Source: Paragorgia papillata (lineage: Eukaryota > Cnidaria > Anthozoa > Scleralcyonacea > Coralliidae). Taken from it: a stretch of 64,000 bases of DNA. Below, piece after piece: positions 50,923-63,719 of this stretch. The translations under genes were made by a program, and so were the position numbers. The notes under the pieces were generated by a model. It searched no databases and was not told the DNA's origin. It saw only the letters and a list, made by a program, of their open reading frames with translations. Where the stretch lies: contig JAWNZC010000087.1 of assembly GCA_035771165.1 (NCBI GenBank), positions 6,883,501 to 6,947,500 on the forward strand, in the 5' to 3' direction. Every line of letters begins with the position of its first letter. Within the stretch, counting starts at the first letter, position 1.

Positions 50923-51027
50923 GTAAAAAATTAACCAAACAAAGTTTGTTGCGGAATTCTGGATCAGTTTGTCGCGGAATTCTGGATCGAGAACGCGGTT
51001 CGTTCCGCAAAAAAAATAAATTAAGCC

Positions 51028-51700
51028 GTGTCTAGCCGAGGCGACCGACGTCGAGTTCTTTTAGATTTCAATTTTTGTTTTCAAAATCCGAATATGTCCG
51101 GATTTCAAGCTATTCGTGACATGCTCTTCATAAGCTATGACTGGGTACATATTTCAGAAGCTGAATTGCTTGTCTTACTCGAAGAATACACATTGAGGAA
51201 TCCAGCTTTTTCATAGGATGAATTCGATCGCTTTGACATTGATATCATTGAAGAAGCAGAATGCAAGTACATTTTTAGAGTCGAAAAACACGATATTCGC
51301 ACCGAATAGAAGGGTTATGCATGCTCTTAATGCAAACATGCAGCATACCCTTGCCGCTACAACGACATAATCCCAAGTTTTGGTAGACCAGTGCCAGAAA
51401 TCTGCATGATCACGAATGCTGTCGTTATCCAACTCTACGGAGTTCATGGGCACCGGATTTCTGAATGGAACCATCAGGTTTTTGATCCCGCTTCGTTAGA
51501 GTTCTATGCAGATGCAAATCGTAGAAAGAGAGCTGCACTAGACAGATGTTTTGGATTTGTTGATTGGACTGTACGTCCTATATGCAGGCCTAAATTTAAC
51601 CAGAGACTTGTCTATAATGGACATAAACGGGTACATTCTTTAAAGTTCCAGGCGGTAACTTTACCAATTGGTCTTATTGTGAACCTTTATGGCCATGTAG
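51028..51700 (+). pseudogene. PIF/Harbinger-like nuclease gene, exon 1
   Basis: A DDE-type nuclease of the HARBI1/plant-transposon group. It reads MSGFQAIRDMLF from 51094, then ELLVLLEEYTLRNPAFS, a stop near 51216, then FDRFDIDIIEEAECKYIFR, a deletion of about 20-30 codons near 51306-51345, then FGRPVPEICMITNAV, FGFVDWTVRPICRP (the D of the DDE, with W replacing G of the usual DGT), NGHKRVHSLKFQAV and LIVNLYGHV. It ends at a consensus donor (GTAG/GTAAGA at 51700). The stop and deletion make this copy inactive. Confidence 0.8.
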
Positions 51701-52365
51701 GTAAGATTGGACAAACATTAAATTGTTTTGTTTTGTTTTGTTTTATAACAATTTTTTCTTCCCTTTTTGCGGATACTGGTTGCTAAACCGTATCCGCTAT
51801 GTCATGAGCGCGGTTGTGTGTGTGTGCGTGTGTAAGAATGTTTTCGTCAATCACGTGATCAACGCAAACAACCAATAGCGGATCCGAATAAGCATACTTC
51901 AGAAGTCTTATTTGTATGTTCGAAGGGTTTACGAACGTGTACCAGAACAACGAATGGAAGATAGAAAGTTGAGTTTTGCTTCAGGTAATGAACATTTGCG
52001 CGCAATCACAAGACGCCAAGAAATATATGACAAGTCGACAGCTGTCAGTGGGCTACTGGTGTGTCTGTATAAATTTTAATGGTTTTGAGAATTTTTGCGG
52101 ATTGTCTGGTTTCGAAACAATATGTAATTCAGCATTTTAATACATTTTTATGTATGTATGTACTGTTGTTTTATACTATAAATACAAGCGTGCAGTGACT
52201 GCATATTTACAAGCAATACTTTCTCGTATTCATCGCAGCATCACGTAATCAAACCATACAAGGTGTTTATACCATAATAATTCCGGAACGCGTTTCGACT
52301 TTGTCGCCTAAACGACAAGCTTTCCAAGGACGAAGAAACAGTGTGAGCGCTTGTTTGGCTTCGGA

Positions 52366-53210
52366 TTAAAGATCTTTCTGATATCTGAATGCCCTTTTAA
52401 CTATTAAATGTTTCAAGTGTTTACGTGTTAGGCGCTCGGCCAAGATGTTTTAGCTATAAGTTTACACGCAGAAATCCACCGTGCTATGGACTTTTTATGT
52501 TACATGTAAACGTATTCAATACTTACTCAAAAAACGCGTCGAACATTGATATATTGAGACGCATCAATGGATGTGTTACTAGAGTCTAAAACATAGACAT
52601 ATAAAACATAAAAATATCATATTGTTTAACAATGCGATTAGCGTCCGCGTTTCCTGTTTTTGCCGATTTACCTAAACATGAGTTTAAATATTTTAGTATT
52701 AGGCGTTAGAGATTGGGGTTAATCGTTAGATTAACGATTATTGTTATTTCTATAGGTGAGACGTAAGAGTACATGTTGAAGGGAAAAAGAAGGCAGAAGG
52801 GTGTAGTCAATTTTTAGCGTTTTTGCTCAGACAAGAGTGTTAAACCGTTCGAATCAATATTTCTGAAACCTGAATAGCCCTTGAATTAATGTTTGAAGTG
52901 TTAACATGATAAGCGCTGGGCCGAGTTGTTTAACTATAATTTACAAACAGAAATTTTCATGCTGTCTCTTTACGCCGGCGCTATCTAATGCTATAATTCG
53001 AAAATACCGTGTTGCCGTGCATGATCCACACGCTTATTGTGGGTTGAGTACCTCTAACAATTTACACTCGAGCAGAAAAAAATTATTTAAAAGGGGATAT
53101 AAAGTTTCATTCATATTTTTTTAATAACGCGATCAAATTACAGTATAGGGAATTCGCGTTTTCATGTTGTTTTTTTCCTGTTCACAAAACCTGAAACAGT
53201 CATACATGTC
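52366..53210. repeat. Diverged tandem duplication, period about 480
   Basis: Blocks near 52380-52500 (TTTCAAGTGTTTACGTGTTAGGCGCTCGGCC) and 52860-52975 match loosely, as do 52640-52680 and 53120-53180. It is an old duplication inside the intron. Confidence 0.5.
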
Positions 53211-54621
53211 ACTGCCAAAAAAACTGTTAACACATTCGACAAAACAAGGGCCGTCCCGTTGGGGAAGATGTCAGGGACTTTAATTGTCAAGATTTTTTCC
53301 CATGGATTTTTCCAAACACAGTTGGAGAACTTTTATTTATGTCGTTGGGACGGCAATCAAGGGATTCGGGGGATGGGTATTGAGATACTAGGGACTAGTG
53401 TGTTAGTCCTCAGTGTTGTGACTAGTGATCATTAAAATATTTCCCCGCAGTAATATCGGATTGTATGATGATAAAACACTCCCTATTTAACGAAGGCATT
53501 GATAACATTACTACGAACTCTTCTTAAAATTAGCTCTTTAGCATTTAAATTTAAAGATATTGCTGGTGTTATTAGTTCACACAACAATAGCCAGCGTTTT
53601 ATTCCGCCTGGGGGGGGTTATATAGACGATTTATAGCAAGTGGGATGAGCTGCTTGCATGAACCTCAAAAACACTAGACGTGAGCCTTAATATTTAATAA
53701 AACAACTTTTAATAATAATGGAGGAAGTAAGGATATACAACTTGCCTACACCTGTTTTCATATTCCCTGACTTGGAGAATTGATTACTATTATAATTTTA
53801 ATGGACTATTTCAATGACAAAGTTCTGCATGACGTTTACATAGGACATTTGACAAAAATATTTACTGTTTTTTACTTCTATTTACACATCAATGGATGTT
53901 TCGGTTCACTTGTGTAAGTATAATGCTTCTTAACCCTTTTCAACAGGGGGGGCAAACAGTACATTTTTATCGCCACCCTATATTTTACTCTGTCTAAAAC
54001 GCCAGACTACTGATCTTTTAATTTTTAATATACTCATCTGAGTCCACTGAGTTGTGACCCTTTGTTTTTTACTCTGTCTATAATAAATGACACACAGGAT
54101 TAGAAATCTTCCACGATCAAAGGATTAGCTGAAGCCTCGCAAGAGGAAACAATGCTCGTGGTTTATTATTATCATGATTTTTTTTATAATGGTATATATG
54201 TTGCGTTGTATGTATTGGGTTATTGCTAATTAAGTAAACATGAAAGGAAAGAAAGAAAAAATGTGGGTGGGTTATCCGTTTCGTTTTCAGTATGTAGTTT
54301 CACGTGTTTGAGCAACAACTAATATTAGACCGTTAGCCCATTGTATTAAAAACTCATAATTGTACTTGTATCCGGTCTGAAACTGTGGACCCGTCCTGAC
54401 CACTTTAATTGTTTTTGATGTGTTTTAATTATATTTTGAATGTGGTATTGACATTCGAATACGATAATTAGGCTCGGCTTGGTGAACTGATTCCTTGTAA
54501 GCCGGACTCGTAAAAACGATCTATAGTAATTACACTACAACCGACCCGAAATCAGTCCGCCCTCATGTACACACCCCCATAGTTTCTTTGCGTCCATATC
54601 TGTCCACTCATATGCTTCTAA

Positions 54622-54792
54622 AGCCTGGTTTCCATATAGCCGTAAGGGCCGGCGGCATGATTTCGGCAAGGGGCAATGGTCCAATCGCATACAGATTTTT
54701 ATTGCTGGCTAATTCAACACGGTCTATGATTGGACCATCACCCCTTGCCGCAGACATGCCGCCGGCTCTTACGGCTATATGGAAACCAGGCT
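54622..54792. repeat. MITE, 171 bp, with TAA target duplication
   Basis: Ends AGCCTGGTTTCCATATAGCC and its complement. TAA precedes (54619-54621) and follows (54793-54795), the 3-bp TWA type duplication used by PIF/Harbinger elements. It is internally palindromic over about 80 bases. Confidence 0.82.
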
Positions 54793-55876
54793 TAATAAAG
54801 CCGGGTTTTCACAGGCGAATAGATTGGAATAGATTTCTAATTAGTTCCACTCGAGAGATCATAAGCCAAATGAAAAAGTCGCTTCGCGCGACAATATTCG
54901 CCAGTGGACTGAACAGGCTTAAGACGAACCATGCTCCGTATAAGGGCAAATTTAGTGAATTTTGAATGTGAGCATACATACACCCCATTTTTTATACCCT
55001 TTAAATAAACCATATGTTTACTTCAAATAAAATAAACGCTAAAATTATATTATTAAGTGTGACTTAAAATTGATCTTGGAATTCTCGACAGCTTATCACT
55101 TTAATTGTTTTTAGTATAATTATACTTTGAATGTGCTTTGACATCGAACTATGTACTTTGATGACATATTACAAATTAAAATAAAACCGAAATAAAATTT
55201 TTAGACATGATTTCTCATACCGTTCTGTATCTGGGTCGCCTCGTGCCTGTATCCCGAAACAGAACGGACACGAATTCTGTAAATGACTTCTAAAACGATC
55301 TATTTGGTACCATAGACTAACTTTACATTGGAAATCTTTAAAATTCACTTTGAGGAAAGTTTACGCAACATGGTCCAGCAAGAACAAACTATTCAGATAT
55401 AAAGTGGATGAGAACTTTTTATTGCTTCAAAAACATTTTGGCAGTCCGATCAGGGACTGCATGAGGAACTTGAATTAATAAAAAATGGTGTTCAGAATGA
55501 TCATATATTTGTAGAAAAGTCAATATAAATATAATAAATATTTTGTTTTAGTGTCTTTGCACCATGCAATATAATTTACATTGTTCAATCATTATCTGTC
55601 AGCGAAATAAAAACCAGTATTCGCATGTACGCATTGCATACCTATTTTTATTTTTCTCTTGAAATATTGAATCTTGTTTTAATGTCCATGAAGTAGATTT
55701 CGCACAATTTAAATTTTTTGCTTGTTTCTATTGATCCTGCATGTCTTCTATTTCTCTTGAGTCCCTCTAGCTTTTCTTAGTACAATTGTTTTACTGTTAG
55801 TATAATATTACTCCTGTATTATTTGGCTCTTAAATAATTGTTTTAGCTACAGTTGTTAAAAATGATAGTAGTATTT

Positions 55877-55877
<1 letters not shown>

Positions 55878-55969
<92 letters not shown>
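55878..55969. repeat. (TA)n microsatellite
   Basis: About 45 TA units with one C, just before the exon 2 acceptor. Confidence 0.95.
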
Positions 55970-55972
<3 letters not shown>

Positions 55973-55987
55973 TTCTTCATTTGTTAG

Positions 55988-56270
55988 AGGGGGAAAAGAC
56001 ACGATTCTGGAATTCTGACTGACTCCGGTTTGCTACAAAATTTCGAGCAGTATGCATTCTCTACACCTGGCCAACCCATGCGCTTTTATGGAGATCCTGC
56101 ATATCCCCAACGGGTTCACTTGCAAAGTCCATTTACGGATGCAAGGCTAACTCCAGACATGCAAGCTTTCAATAAGTCCGATTGGTGTGCGGGTCACTGT
56201 GGAGTGGATCTTTGGTGATGTTGTAAATTATTTTAATTTTATTAACTTTAAGAAAAACTTGAAGATATGA
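55988..56270 (+). pseudogene. PIF/Harbinger-like nuclease gene, exon 2
   Basis: Continues the exon 1 protein at the place where the family has GPVEG.RHD: here the reading is GKRHDSGIL, then LLQNFEQYAFSTPGQPM, FYGDPAYP and SPFTDARLTPDMQAFN. After a frame change near 56185 it reads VRVTVEWIFGDVVNYF, which carries the final E of the DDE (VEW). The frame across the junction is off by one in a GGGGG run, so at least two indels are present. It stops at 56268-56270. Confidence 0.78.
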
Positions 56271-58389
56271 TTAAGCAGTGTTGGTAAAATCCACTTATTT
56301 TGATTTAGAACCAACAGTGCAAGAATACTTCGCATAAATTGAGACATCTTATCAACCCAGTCAGAAATATCGAAGTCAAAAACAAACATTAAATGTGTAT
56401 TATTATATTTATACTGTACTATATTATCTGTTTTATCTAACCATTCTTTTAATGCTACTATATAACAATGTGTTTTTATTGGTATTAAGCATTGACAATG
56501 TGCTTTATAAAGCAAATAACAATACTGAGTGCCATATTAAGGGTAGGCCTAATGAGACCCAGGGCCCACATATCAAGAGGACTCACAATGGGTCATCAAG
56601 CAGGAACTTGAAATGTTGATGTCTTAATATTTTGTACCTCAAAATAAGGTAAAACAACTTGTGTGAACCTGTTACTTTAAAATATATATTAAAATACATT
56701 GCATCATCTACCTGCTGTAGTTGGGGCTATACATAGTCCAGGTTCATAAAATGCTAATTCCAACAGTGAGCTTTGTTCAAACAAATAATAAAAGTCATAA
56801 CAATATTAAACTTTCATCTTTATTAAAATGCACATAGCAATTGGTGTACTTTTAGAAGTGTTACAAAAGATAATAATCATGCAATCATGCATTATACAAT
56901 AATTTTCCATTATGCAGACGTTAATAAAATATATGGTATTTAATTAAGCCAATGCAATTTGAAAACAACAAATCTCTTGTCCAGGTTGTTTTTTAAAACA
57001 TTTTGATCGTTCAATCAACACTAAATGGTTTAACTAGGGAGTATCCCCAATGTAACACACTATATACCAAACGTTTTTCTACCAACTAAAGTAAATGGTA
57101 AATCATTAAACCAATTTTATTCAGTTTTAAAAAAAACTTTTATTTTATGCGTATTTTTTTACCAGATTTTATTAGGTTTATTTAGTACATCTCCTGTAAT
57201 GTATGTGGATAAAATTTAACAAAACTAATATTATCTTTCAATATGTGGTGGGTGGACTTTCTTTTCTAATTATGAAAGTGTTTTTGTATTTTTTTTTTTT
57301 TTTTTGTTTTTTTTTTTTTTTTTTTTTTTTAAATGGTTTCCCATGTAATACACTCAGCAAAATATTACTTGTAAAAATAAAAAAACTCCGTTTTTGGATC
57401 TTTTCGAGATGTTGGTTTTGTTTGTTTGACAAAATCTGTTTGTCGCTGCGGATAAATATATCATCTTCACTATTGGGTTTACACACTTTTAATTAATTGT
57501 CATATGCACACAGACTGAATTAGGGTGGGGGAAAATTTGATAAATTTTTACGTGGAATGGAATTTTGATTAATTTTTTGATTTCGACGTGTGGTGGAATT
57601 TTTGTCCCCCCAAGCGCGATGTGACATTGGAAATTTTGTTAAACGTTAAAAATTGTTCAAAATACCACCCTTAGCCCGAACTCCCCCTCCTTCGGCTCAC
57701 TCTAATAAACATTTGGATAGGTGACATTAATGGTGTTTTAGGCTTGCCTCTTTTTTGTTTGTTGACAAGGTTTTCCATTAGACTGTTTGGACGCGTTTAT
57801 ATCCTTAGCGTTTGCCTTCCGTATCTTCTGCAAATCTTTCGTTTCTCCCTTCGAATCCCTTCTTCGTTTGCTCCTTAAAATCTCTCAGTATCAACGAGAA
57901 GTTCTTTTTCCAGCCAGCACATCCAGTTCACTTGTTTCGACAGGATATGCCACACTTTCTCTTTCTTCAGCACTCCTTCTTTTTTCTCTAAATTTCGATG
58001 AAACTGACGCTCGTCGTTAACGATCTCGAATACCCATGCTCTATTTTAGAAACAAACCAAAAAAGACTGGTTTGTGTATTTTAGCTTCATTAAACGTTAA
58101 TCAGCGATTTTCGTTTGCACACACTTGTGCCCCTCTTTTTTTGAAACACTGTGTTTTCTCGGTCTTATAATAAAGTTTGGCTACCACATTAATTTCAGCA
58201 GATCTCACAAGTGTTAATTAATCATTGTTGTTCATTTCCACTCCATATCACCAGGGTTTCTGTGACCTCAAATAGAAATAACAGAGGGATTTTTATTTAT
58301 TTAATTATTTTTTTTTTATTTGATGTTTAAATAACATATGTATCATTGAAGCCGTACACGAGTATTTTACGTATCAAGGGATATCAGGG

Positions 58390-58427
<38 letters not shown>

Positions 58428-59400
58428 CAAATCCGACACTATACAATTGTTAATTCTTCCATTTCACAAACAGACGTTCTGTCAAAACCCTCCAAAGATG
58501 GCAGTTCTGGGACGTTCGCGCTGAGTGATACTAGGAAAACCTGATGTCTTATTGGCGCAGTTCAGTTAAAAAAATTTATTAGTTTCGCATTTACATTCCG
58601 GTTGGTGGAGGGACTACGGTTCCCGTTTCGGCTCCGCGAACGAAGTCTCTGTTGCAACTTTCAAGGTCCTTTTTTAAAACCTTTTTCCGGGAGGAGGACC
58701 GGGTTGTTGTTATAGGGTAGATTATATCATATTTGTGACGCGTGGACTTTCTCCCATAAGTGGTTATTTGTCCGTAACGGGGTAGAATTGAATTTGGTAA
58801 AATTATTTTTTAAAGGCACATTATAGCCAGATACATTTTACTTCTTTTCATACCCTTGTTTACAGTAGGTTTGCTCCTCTAAGCTGGTGCTACTCTCGCC
58901 CTATATAAAAAAATTAACGGGGACGAATGAATAACTTCTTCTGGGACCAGGGGGTTAACTTGTTCAAGGGACCTTGCCCCGAGTCCCACGTCTGCAACAA
59001 GGGTCTTTGTGCGCTGTTTTTGTAAAACGAGTCGCAGTATGTACATAAAAGCTAGTTAAGAAAAATGGCTGTTTGTTTCTGCTAACATGTTGTTTTGTTT
59101 TTTAGGAAGGACGTTAATTGAATTTGTAATAAGAATAGAATAAAAAAAAATAAAAGATGTGTTAACTTTCCGAAAACCCCCCCCCACCCCCTCTCTTCCT
59201 CACACACAACATATTATAGAATATATAGGAGGCGGAAGTAATTAATATCCAGCATGGCGTAAAGCGTTGCGTAACGGCGTGGCAAATTAACGGATCAGTG
59301 TGTCGAACGGAAGTATTACGCGACTTGGAATAAGACGTCACGTGATCGCAATTCTTTTAAAATAACTGGTATGGGATTATATTTCTATCAAACACATAGT
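56271..59400. other. Intergenic with homopolymers
   Basis: No gene recognised. Poly-T at about 57289-57331, poly-A at about 58390-58422, and C-rich patches near 59178-59195. Confidence 0.5.
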
Positions 59401-59404
59401 GGTG

Positions 59405-59945
59405 AATAGTTAAGTAAAATTTCAAAATTTGATTTTCAAAACTTTGTATTGTCTTAGAGAAAATATCCATATTGTAGTTGCTCACCTGACTAAAATAAGA
59501 AATTCGTGCATGTTCAAAATCTTCTTCAAAAGCAAATTTTACAGTCAAACCTCTAGAAACATGTGGCGAAACGGTTTGATATCGAGCATGCCAATTTTTA
59601 GCAGAAACAAATAACGTTTGGCATGACCAAAACACATTTTGTTTTTGGCCGCTATGTTGGATGACACATGAATTTGCCATTCAACAAGGCGACCAAAAGC
59701 AAAATACACTTAGATACTGTGAAATGTTATAACTCCTGCTAAAACTTGACATGAAGAACATCAAACCGACTCGTTATATATGACCGGTTACATTTTTCTC
59801 TTAAGTGGAGTGCAAAATTTGGTTTTGAAGATGATTTTGTACATACATAAAATTTTTATTTTAGTCACGTGACCAGCTATAATATCGCCGTTTTCTCTAA
59901 GACAATGGAAGTTTTGAAAATAAAAATTCCGAAATTTTACTTTAA
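59405..59945. repeat. Inverted pair of about 50 bp arms
   Basis: AAATTTCAAAATTTGATTTTCAAAACTTTGTATTGTCTTAGAGAAAA is mirrored near 59895-59945 (CTCTAAGACAATGGAAGTTTTGAAAAT). Between them are about 440 bases without a convincing gene. Confidence 0.55.
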
Positions 59946-60217
59946 ACACCTCCCTATATCCGTTTTATAGAGTTATAATTCTGTACCTGCTATTTTAAAA
60001 ATATTGAAATCACGTGACCACTTATTGCTAGTCGCCTATTTTGCGCAGGAAATAGGGTATATAAACTCGGTGATTTTTTATAATCTTTAGTATGTTAACA
60101 GGTGGGAAATTTGTCTGCGCTGGCCAAGAAATTGCGGGCGTAAATCAATGGTTCTACCATTTTCTCTTTCAAAACAGTTAAAACATGTTTTGAATGACAA
60201 GCTTTCTTTATTAACAC

Positions 60218-60735
60218 GTGAAGTGTACACGCAATCGAGCCATTTTTCTTTTCGAATGTAATTACAGTCTCTTTCTTTGGGAAAACACTTTTTTACAATC
60301 GGAGGAAGGAAAGCAGTGGATTCTGCGAAGAAAACATGGAAGAAATTGTCTTTTTTTTCGTGTAAAATGGGCTGGTGGCATGTTAGTGTATATGATAGCC
60401 GACTTATCAGTATATCCTAGAGAAACACTTGAACCTAGGGACATCGAAGCAATCTGTTTGGATGTGGGTGATAATAATAAAAGTCGTGTTCTGATTTGTG
60501 GCAATTATAGATCACAAGGGAAAAGACTTTTTAAGCTCGCTATCACTGGCGGCAGAGACTATGCTTCGACCAAGACAAGAGTTGCTCTTAATTGATGATA
60601 TGAACATGTGTCTGAACGAAAACAAGGATGAGGGTCGAGTTCCTAACAGAAACTTAGTTGAATTTTGTGAGTAGTTCTGCCTGGTAAACAAAATATCAGA
60701 AGCAAGGCGCGTGACCGATAGAACAAAGTCATTAA
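60218..60735 (+). pseudogene. Fragment of a non-LTR retrotransposon endonuclease
   Basis: Reads WAGGMLVYM, then LEPRDIEAICLDVGDN and SRVLICGNYRSQGK, the middle of an APE endonuclease (GG..LY; I.LE; ILCG.YR.P). After a frame change it continues ELLLIDDMNMCLN (a GD changed to DD) and RVTDRTKS at 60570-60720. It is a decayed scrap, from a different LINE than the one at 20-24 kb. Confidence 0.65.
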
Positions 60736-60751
60736 CCCTATCTAGATTTGG

Positions 60752-60800
60752 GGGGGGGGGGGGGGGGGGGCGGGGCCGGGAGGGAGGGAGGGAGGGGGGA
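60752..60800. repeat. Poly-G / GGGA-rich tract
   Basis: A G run with GGGA repeats, directly after the endonuclease scrap. Confidence 0.9.
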
Positions 60801-60820
60801 AATTTCCCGCAGCGATTATA

Positions 60821-60897
60821 CGGATTTAAAGCTTTGTAACTTTCTGAGTATTTGAATTATTTCAAATACTCGGAAAGTTACAAAGCTTTAAATTCGT
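60821..60897. repeat. Long hairpin (AAAGCTTTGTAACTTTC arms)
   Basis: Arms of about 36 bases with one mismatch and a four-base loop, centred near 60858. A second hairpin (AAAATATCGTGCAT/ATGCACGATATTTT) is at 60929-60960. They look like remnants of inverted-repeat elements. Confidence 0.85.
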
Positions 60898-63355
60898 AAA
60901 TTAAAATAAAATATCATATATTAAAAATAAAATATCGTGCATTTATATGCACGATATTTTGTGACTTTTCATAACTAGTCTTGCGGAACACTTCTGTGTG
61001 TGAAAAAGTTTTTACACTAATTAGCGTTGCCATAGCAACCTCGTGTTTTATGACGTTTACGGCAAAAATTTCGAAATTCTGCTTTAATTTAGTTTTTTTT
61101 GGGTTTTTTTTAGTATTTGATTACCTTTAGTATTTTTAATATAATTTTATGAATTCCGTGTTATTTAGGTTTATTTAATGACATCACAAATCCAATATAG
61201 CGGAATCCAAGATCGTCGAACAATGACGTCACACAGGGACGTCATTAATTTAATATTTACGAAAAATTGCTTTTAAAGTTACGGATGCTCATAGGATCTT
61301 TCAAACAATGTCTAAAGATATAAAATAGAACAATAAAGCTTGATTAATGAATATAACATTTATCTTCTTATCACAACAACTACCTCAACAGCCATAAACC
61401 AAAAAATAGTCCAAATTCTATATAAATTTTTAAGATTTATCGTTTTATCTTCTTTCTACTGGCTCTAACTACAGTAATAATCGGGGGAAAAAATGATTTG
61501 AGTGTTTTTCTTGTTAGTCCGGCATATCTGTACATAAATTATGCCTTTCGTGGTAAAAGCATCAAATTTGGCATAGAGTTGGATTGTCTATTGTTTACAC
61601 GTGGCATAACCTAAATGTCACCGCATATCTTAAATTAAACTCATAGTTTGTAGCAGTTATATACTAGATGGATATTACATGCGAGAACAATGCATGTGCA
61701 GAACAATGCATGTGTAAAAGGTGCTGCTGGAGTCGTGGGTCTGATGCACGACCATTTTGCGATAATGGTGCTTATCATGTCCTGAAATAGGAGGGGGGAA
61801 ACTCCCAGTGTACTATATAGGCTTACCTTACTTCTAACGCGAATAACTGCTTATGAGTTCTGATAAAGTACCCAGTTATAGTAAAATAATTATACCGCAT
61901 GCAGTTGCTGTTTTCTTCTTTCACAATAAAGACGGAGAGACCATTGAGCCTTACGTCCAGTAACATAAATAATCCAAGTATATGTATACACCATAATATA
62001 GCAATCGTACGAGATCTTAAAGATTTAACTGCTATCATGGAAGACATGTTTATGTCAGAAAGTGTAGAGACATGCATTAATGTGGACTCCCAAAACAGTG
62101 TGAAAATTAATCCAGCTCAAAAGAGAACTGCATATCAACATGCATGGTATGGCAGGGGTACCATTCGACCAGTAGCAAAATTAATGGCTGGTTGCGAACT
62201 AGTATACTTCGTTTGATGAAAATCCTATGCGTAGAAGATGTTAAAGCCAGCCCAGGACTTCGAGTGAATTAATTGTGAGTGAAATTAAAATTCCAAAATA
62301 AAATGTAAATCTTTCTCATCAAGTTCTATGCTATCCAAGTGCTATATAAGCTTTCCTATCGGCGAACATCGTCAATGCTAACGTTTTACTGCGTGCATGA
62401 GCTAAGGCTACTCGACAGATAATTTTTTTCACGTAGACATTGCAGCTTGGTTTTGTAACTTAACGCACCGCGTGTTAATATTTTATGCGTCTTAAGATCC
62501 TGTGCATTTTCGGGCACCATTATGAAGTACTTGATTTGAGTTGACCCTGATTTGTCTTGTTTCATCCGATTTCGGTTTTCATTTGTTTTGCTTGTCCTAA
62601 TTCATCGCCGACAGCGGACAGTCGACGATCATCGGCCGGGGGAAACGAAATTTTTTTATTCTTGCGATGATCGCCGACGATCCGGGTTCGTCTCCGATAT
62701 TGACGGTTATATCTTAATTCGCAAACTGTCCCATTCGATCAGAGAGTTGTATAAGAGATGGAATGAAACAAATGTAAACCAGGCTTGAATTTATAATCCA
62801 TCTAAGTTGGCTAAATGCGTTAAAAATGCGAACTTCAAAACCAAATTGTGGAAAATAATTGCCAAACAGTGAGTTCTGAAGAAGAAAGGCTTACTTTTAA
62901 TATCAGCTGTGTCATAACTTTGACGTCATAAGTGCAAAACATGGCGGCAGTTGTGTTTCAGACGAAAAATTCGACCACTTCTCGTGGTCAGATATTGTTC
63001 ATCTATACTTCAAAATACTGGTAAGAGATTGAATATATCGAAAACGTAATAAAAACATATATTTTCAATTTCATTGTATGTCACCATTAAATATTAATGA
63101 AGCAAAGGACGTCATTTTGAAAATAGTTACCATAGCAACCAGATGAACGATGGCCCTGCACCATAAATATTTCTTAGTACCTGTTCTACCTCTGTGCAAA
63201 ATTTCATGCTATTATTTGGCTGTTTTTCCCTTTGTTGTATTTTTTGGTATGACGGCACCAATAATGTCATCGATACGTAACATCGGGAGTGAAACCAATA
63301 AAAATTTTAATGTTTTTTAATGTTGTATTAGCATACCAAATTTCACTTCGGTAGC
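60898..63355. other. Intergenic, no supported gene
   Basis: Short open frames only (for example 61899-62216, 105 residues, no motif seen). CGACGATC-rich patches near 62610-62690 may be an old inverted element. Confidence 0.45.
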
Positions 63356-63358
63356 TTA

Positions 63359-63717
63359 GGCCTGCGCTAAACGTCGCACAATAGACGAATTTAATTCAGA
63401 CGAATTTAATTCGAATTAACTTCGTCGGTAATGCGACGTAAATGCGACGTCGACTTAAACGTTGAATTTCAGTCGAATTTAATTGTTTTTTACTTGGACG
63501 CGTCGTTCCTGAAAACGACTTCTTGAAAACATGGCACCGAATTGTCAGAGACAGAAGAGAAATATTTAATTCGACGCGACGATAATTCGTCGATTTATAT
63601 CGTAATTTATCGTCGTAAATTAATCGAGTTATACGTCGAAGTTTCGTCAAATAAAATTCAAACTATTAAATGTTGACTGAATTAAATTCGTCTATTGTGC
63701 GACGTTTAGCGCAGGCC
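63359..63717. repeat. MITE, 359 bp, with TTA target duplication
   Basis: Terminal repeats of about 41 bp starting GGCCTGCGCTAAACGTCGC. TTA precedes (63356-63358) and follows (63718-63720). The inside holds CGACG-rich words. The 3-bp TTA duplication fits PIF/Harbinger elements, of which a decayed gene is in this window. Confidence 0.88.
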
Positions 63718-63719
63718 TT

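Larger units (their letters stand above)
51701..55987 (+). other. Probable 4.3 kb intron of the Harbinger-like gene
   Basis: GTAAGATTGG at the start and TTCTTCATTTGTTAG at the end. It contains a 171-bp MITE (54622-54792), a diverged tandem duplication (52366-53210), a TG-rich tract at 51815-51835 and a (TA)n run. No other genes are recognised. Confidence 0.6.

Noticed and set aside
61899..62216. 105-residue open frame
   Set aside because: No motif, no start or splice context, and composition like the surrounding DNA.
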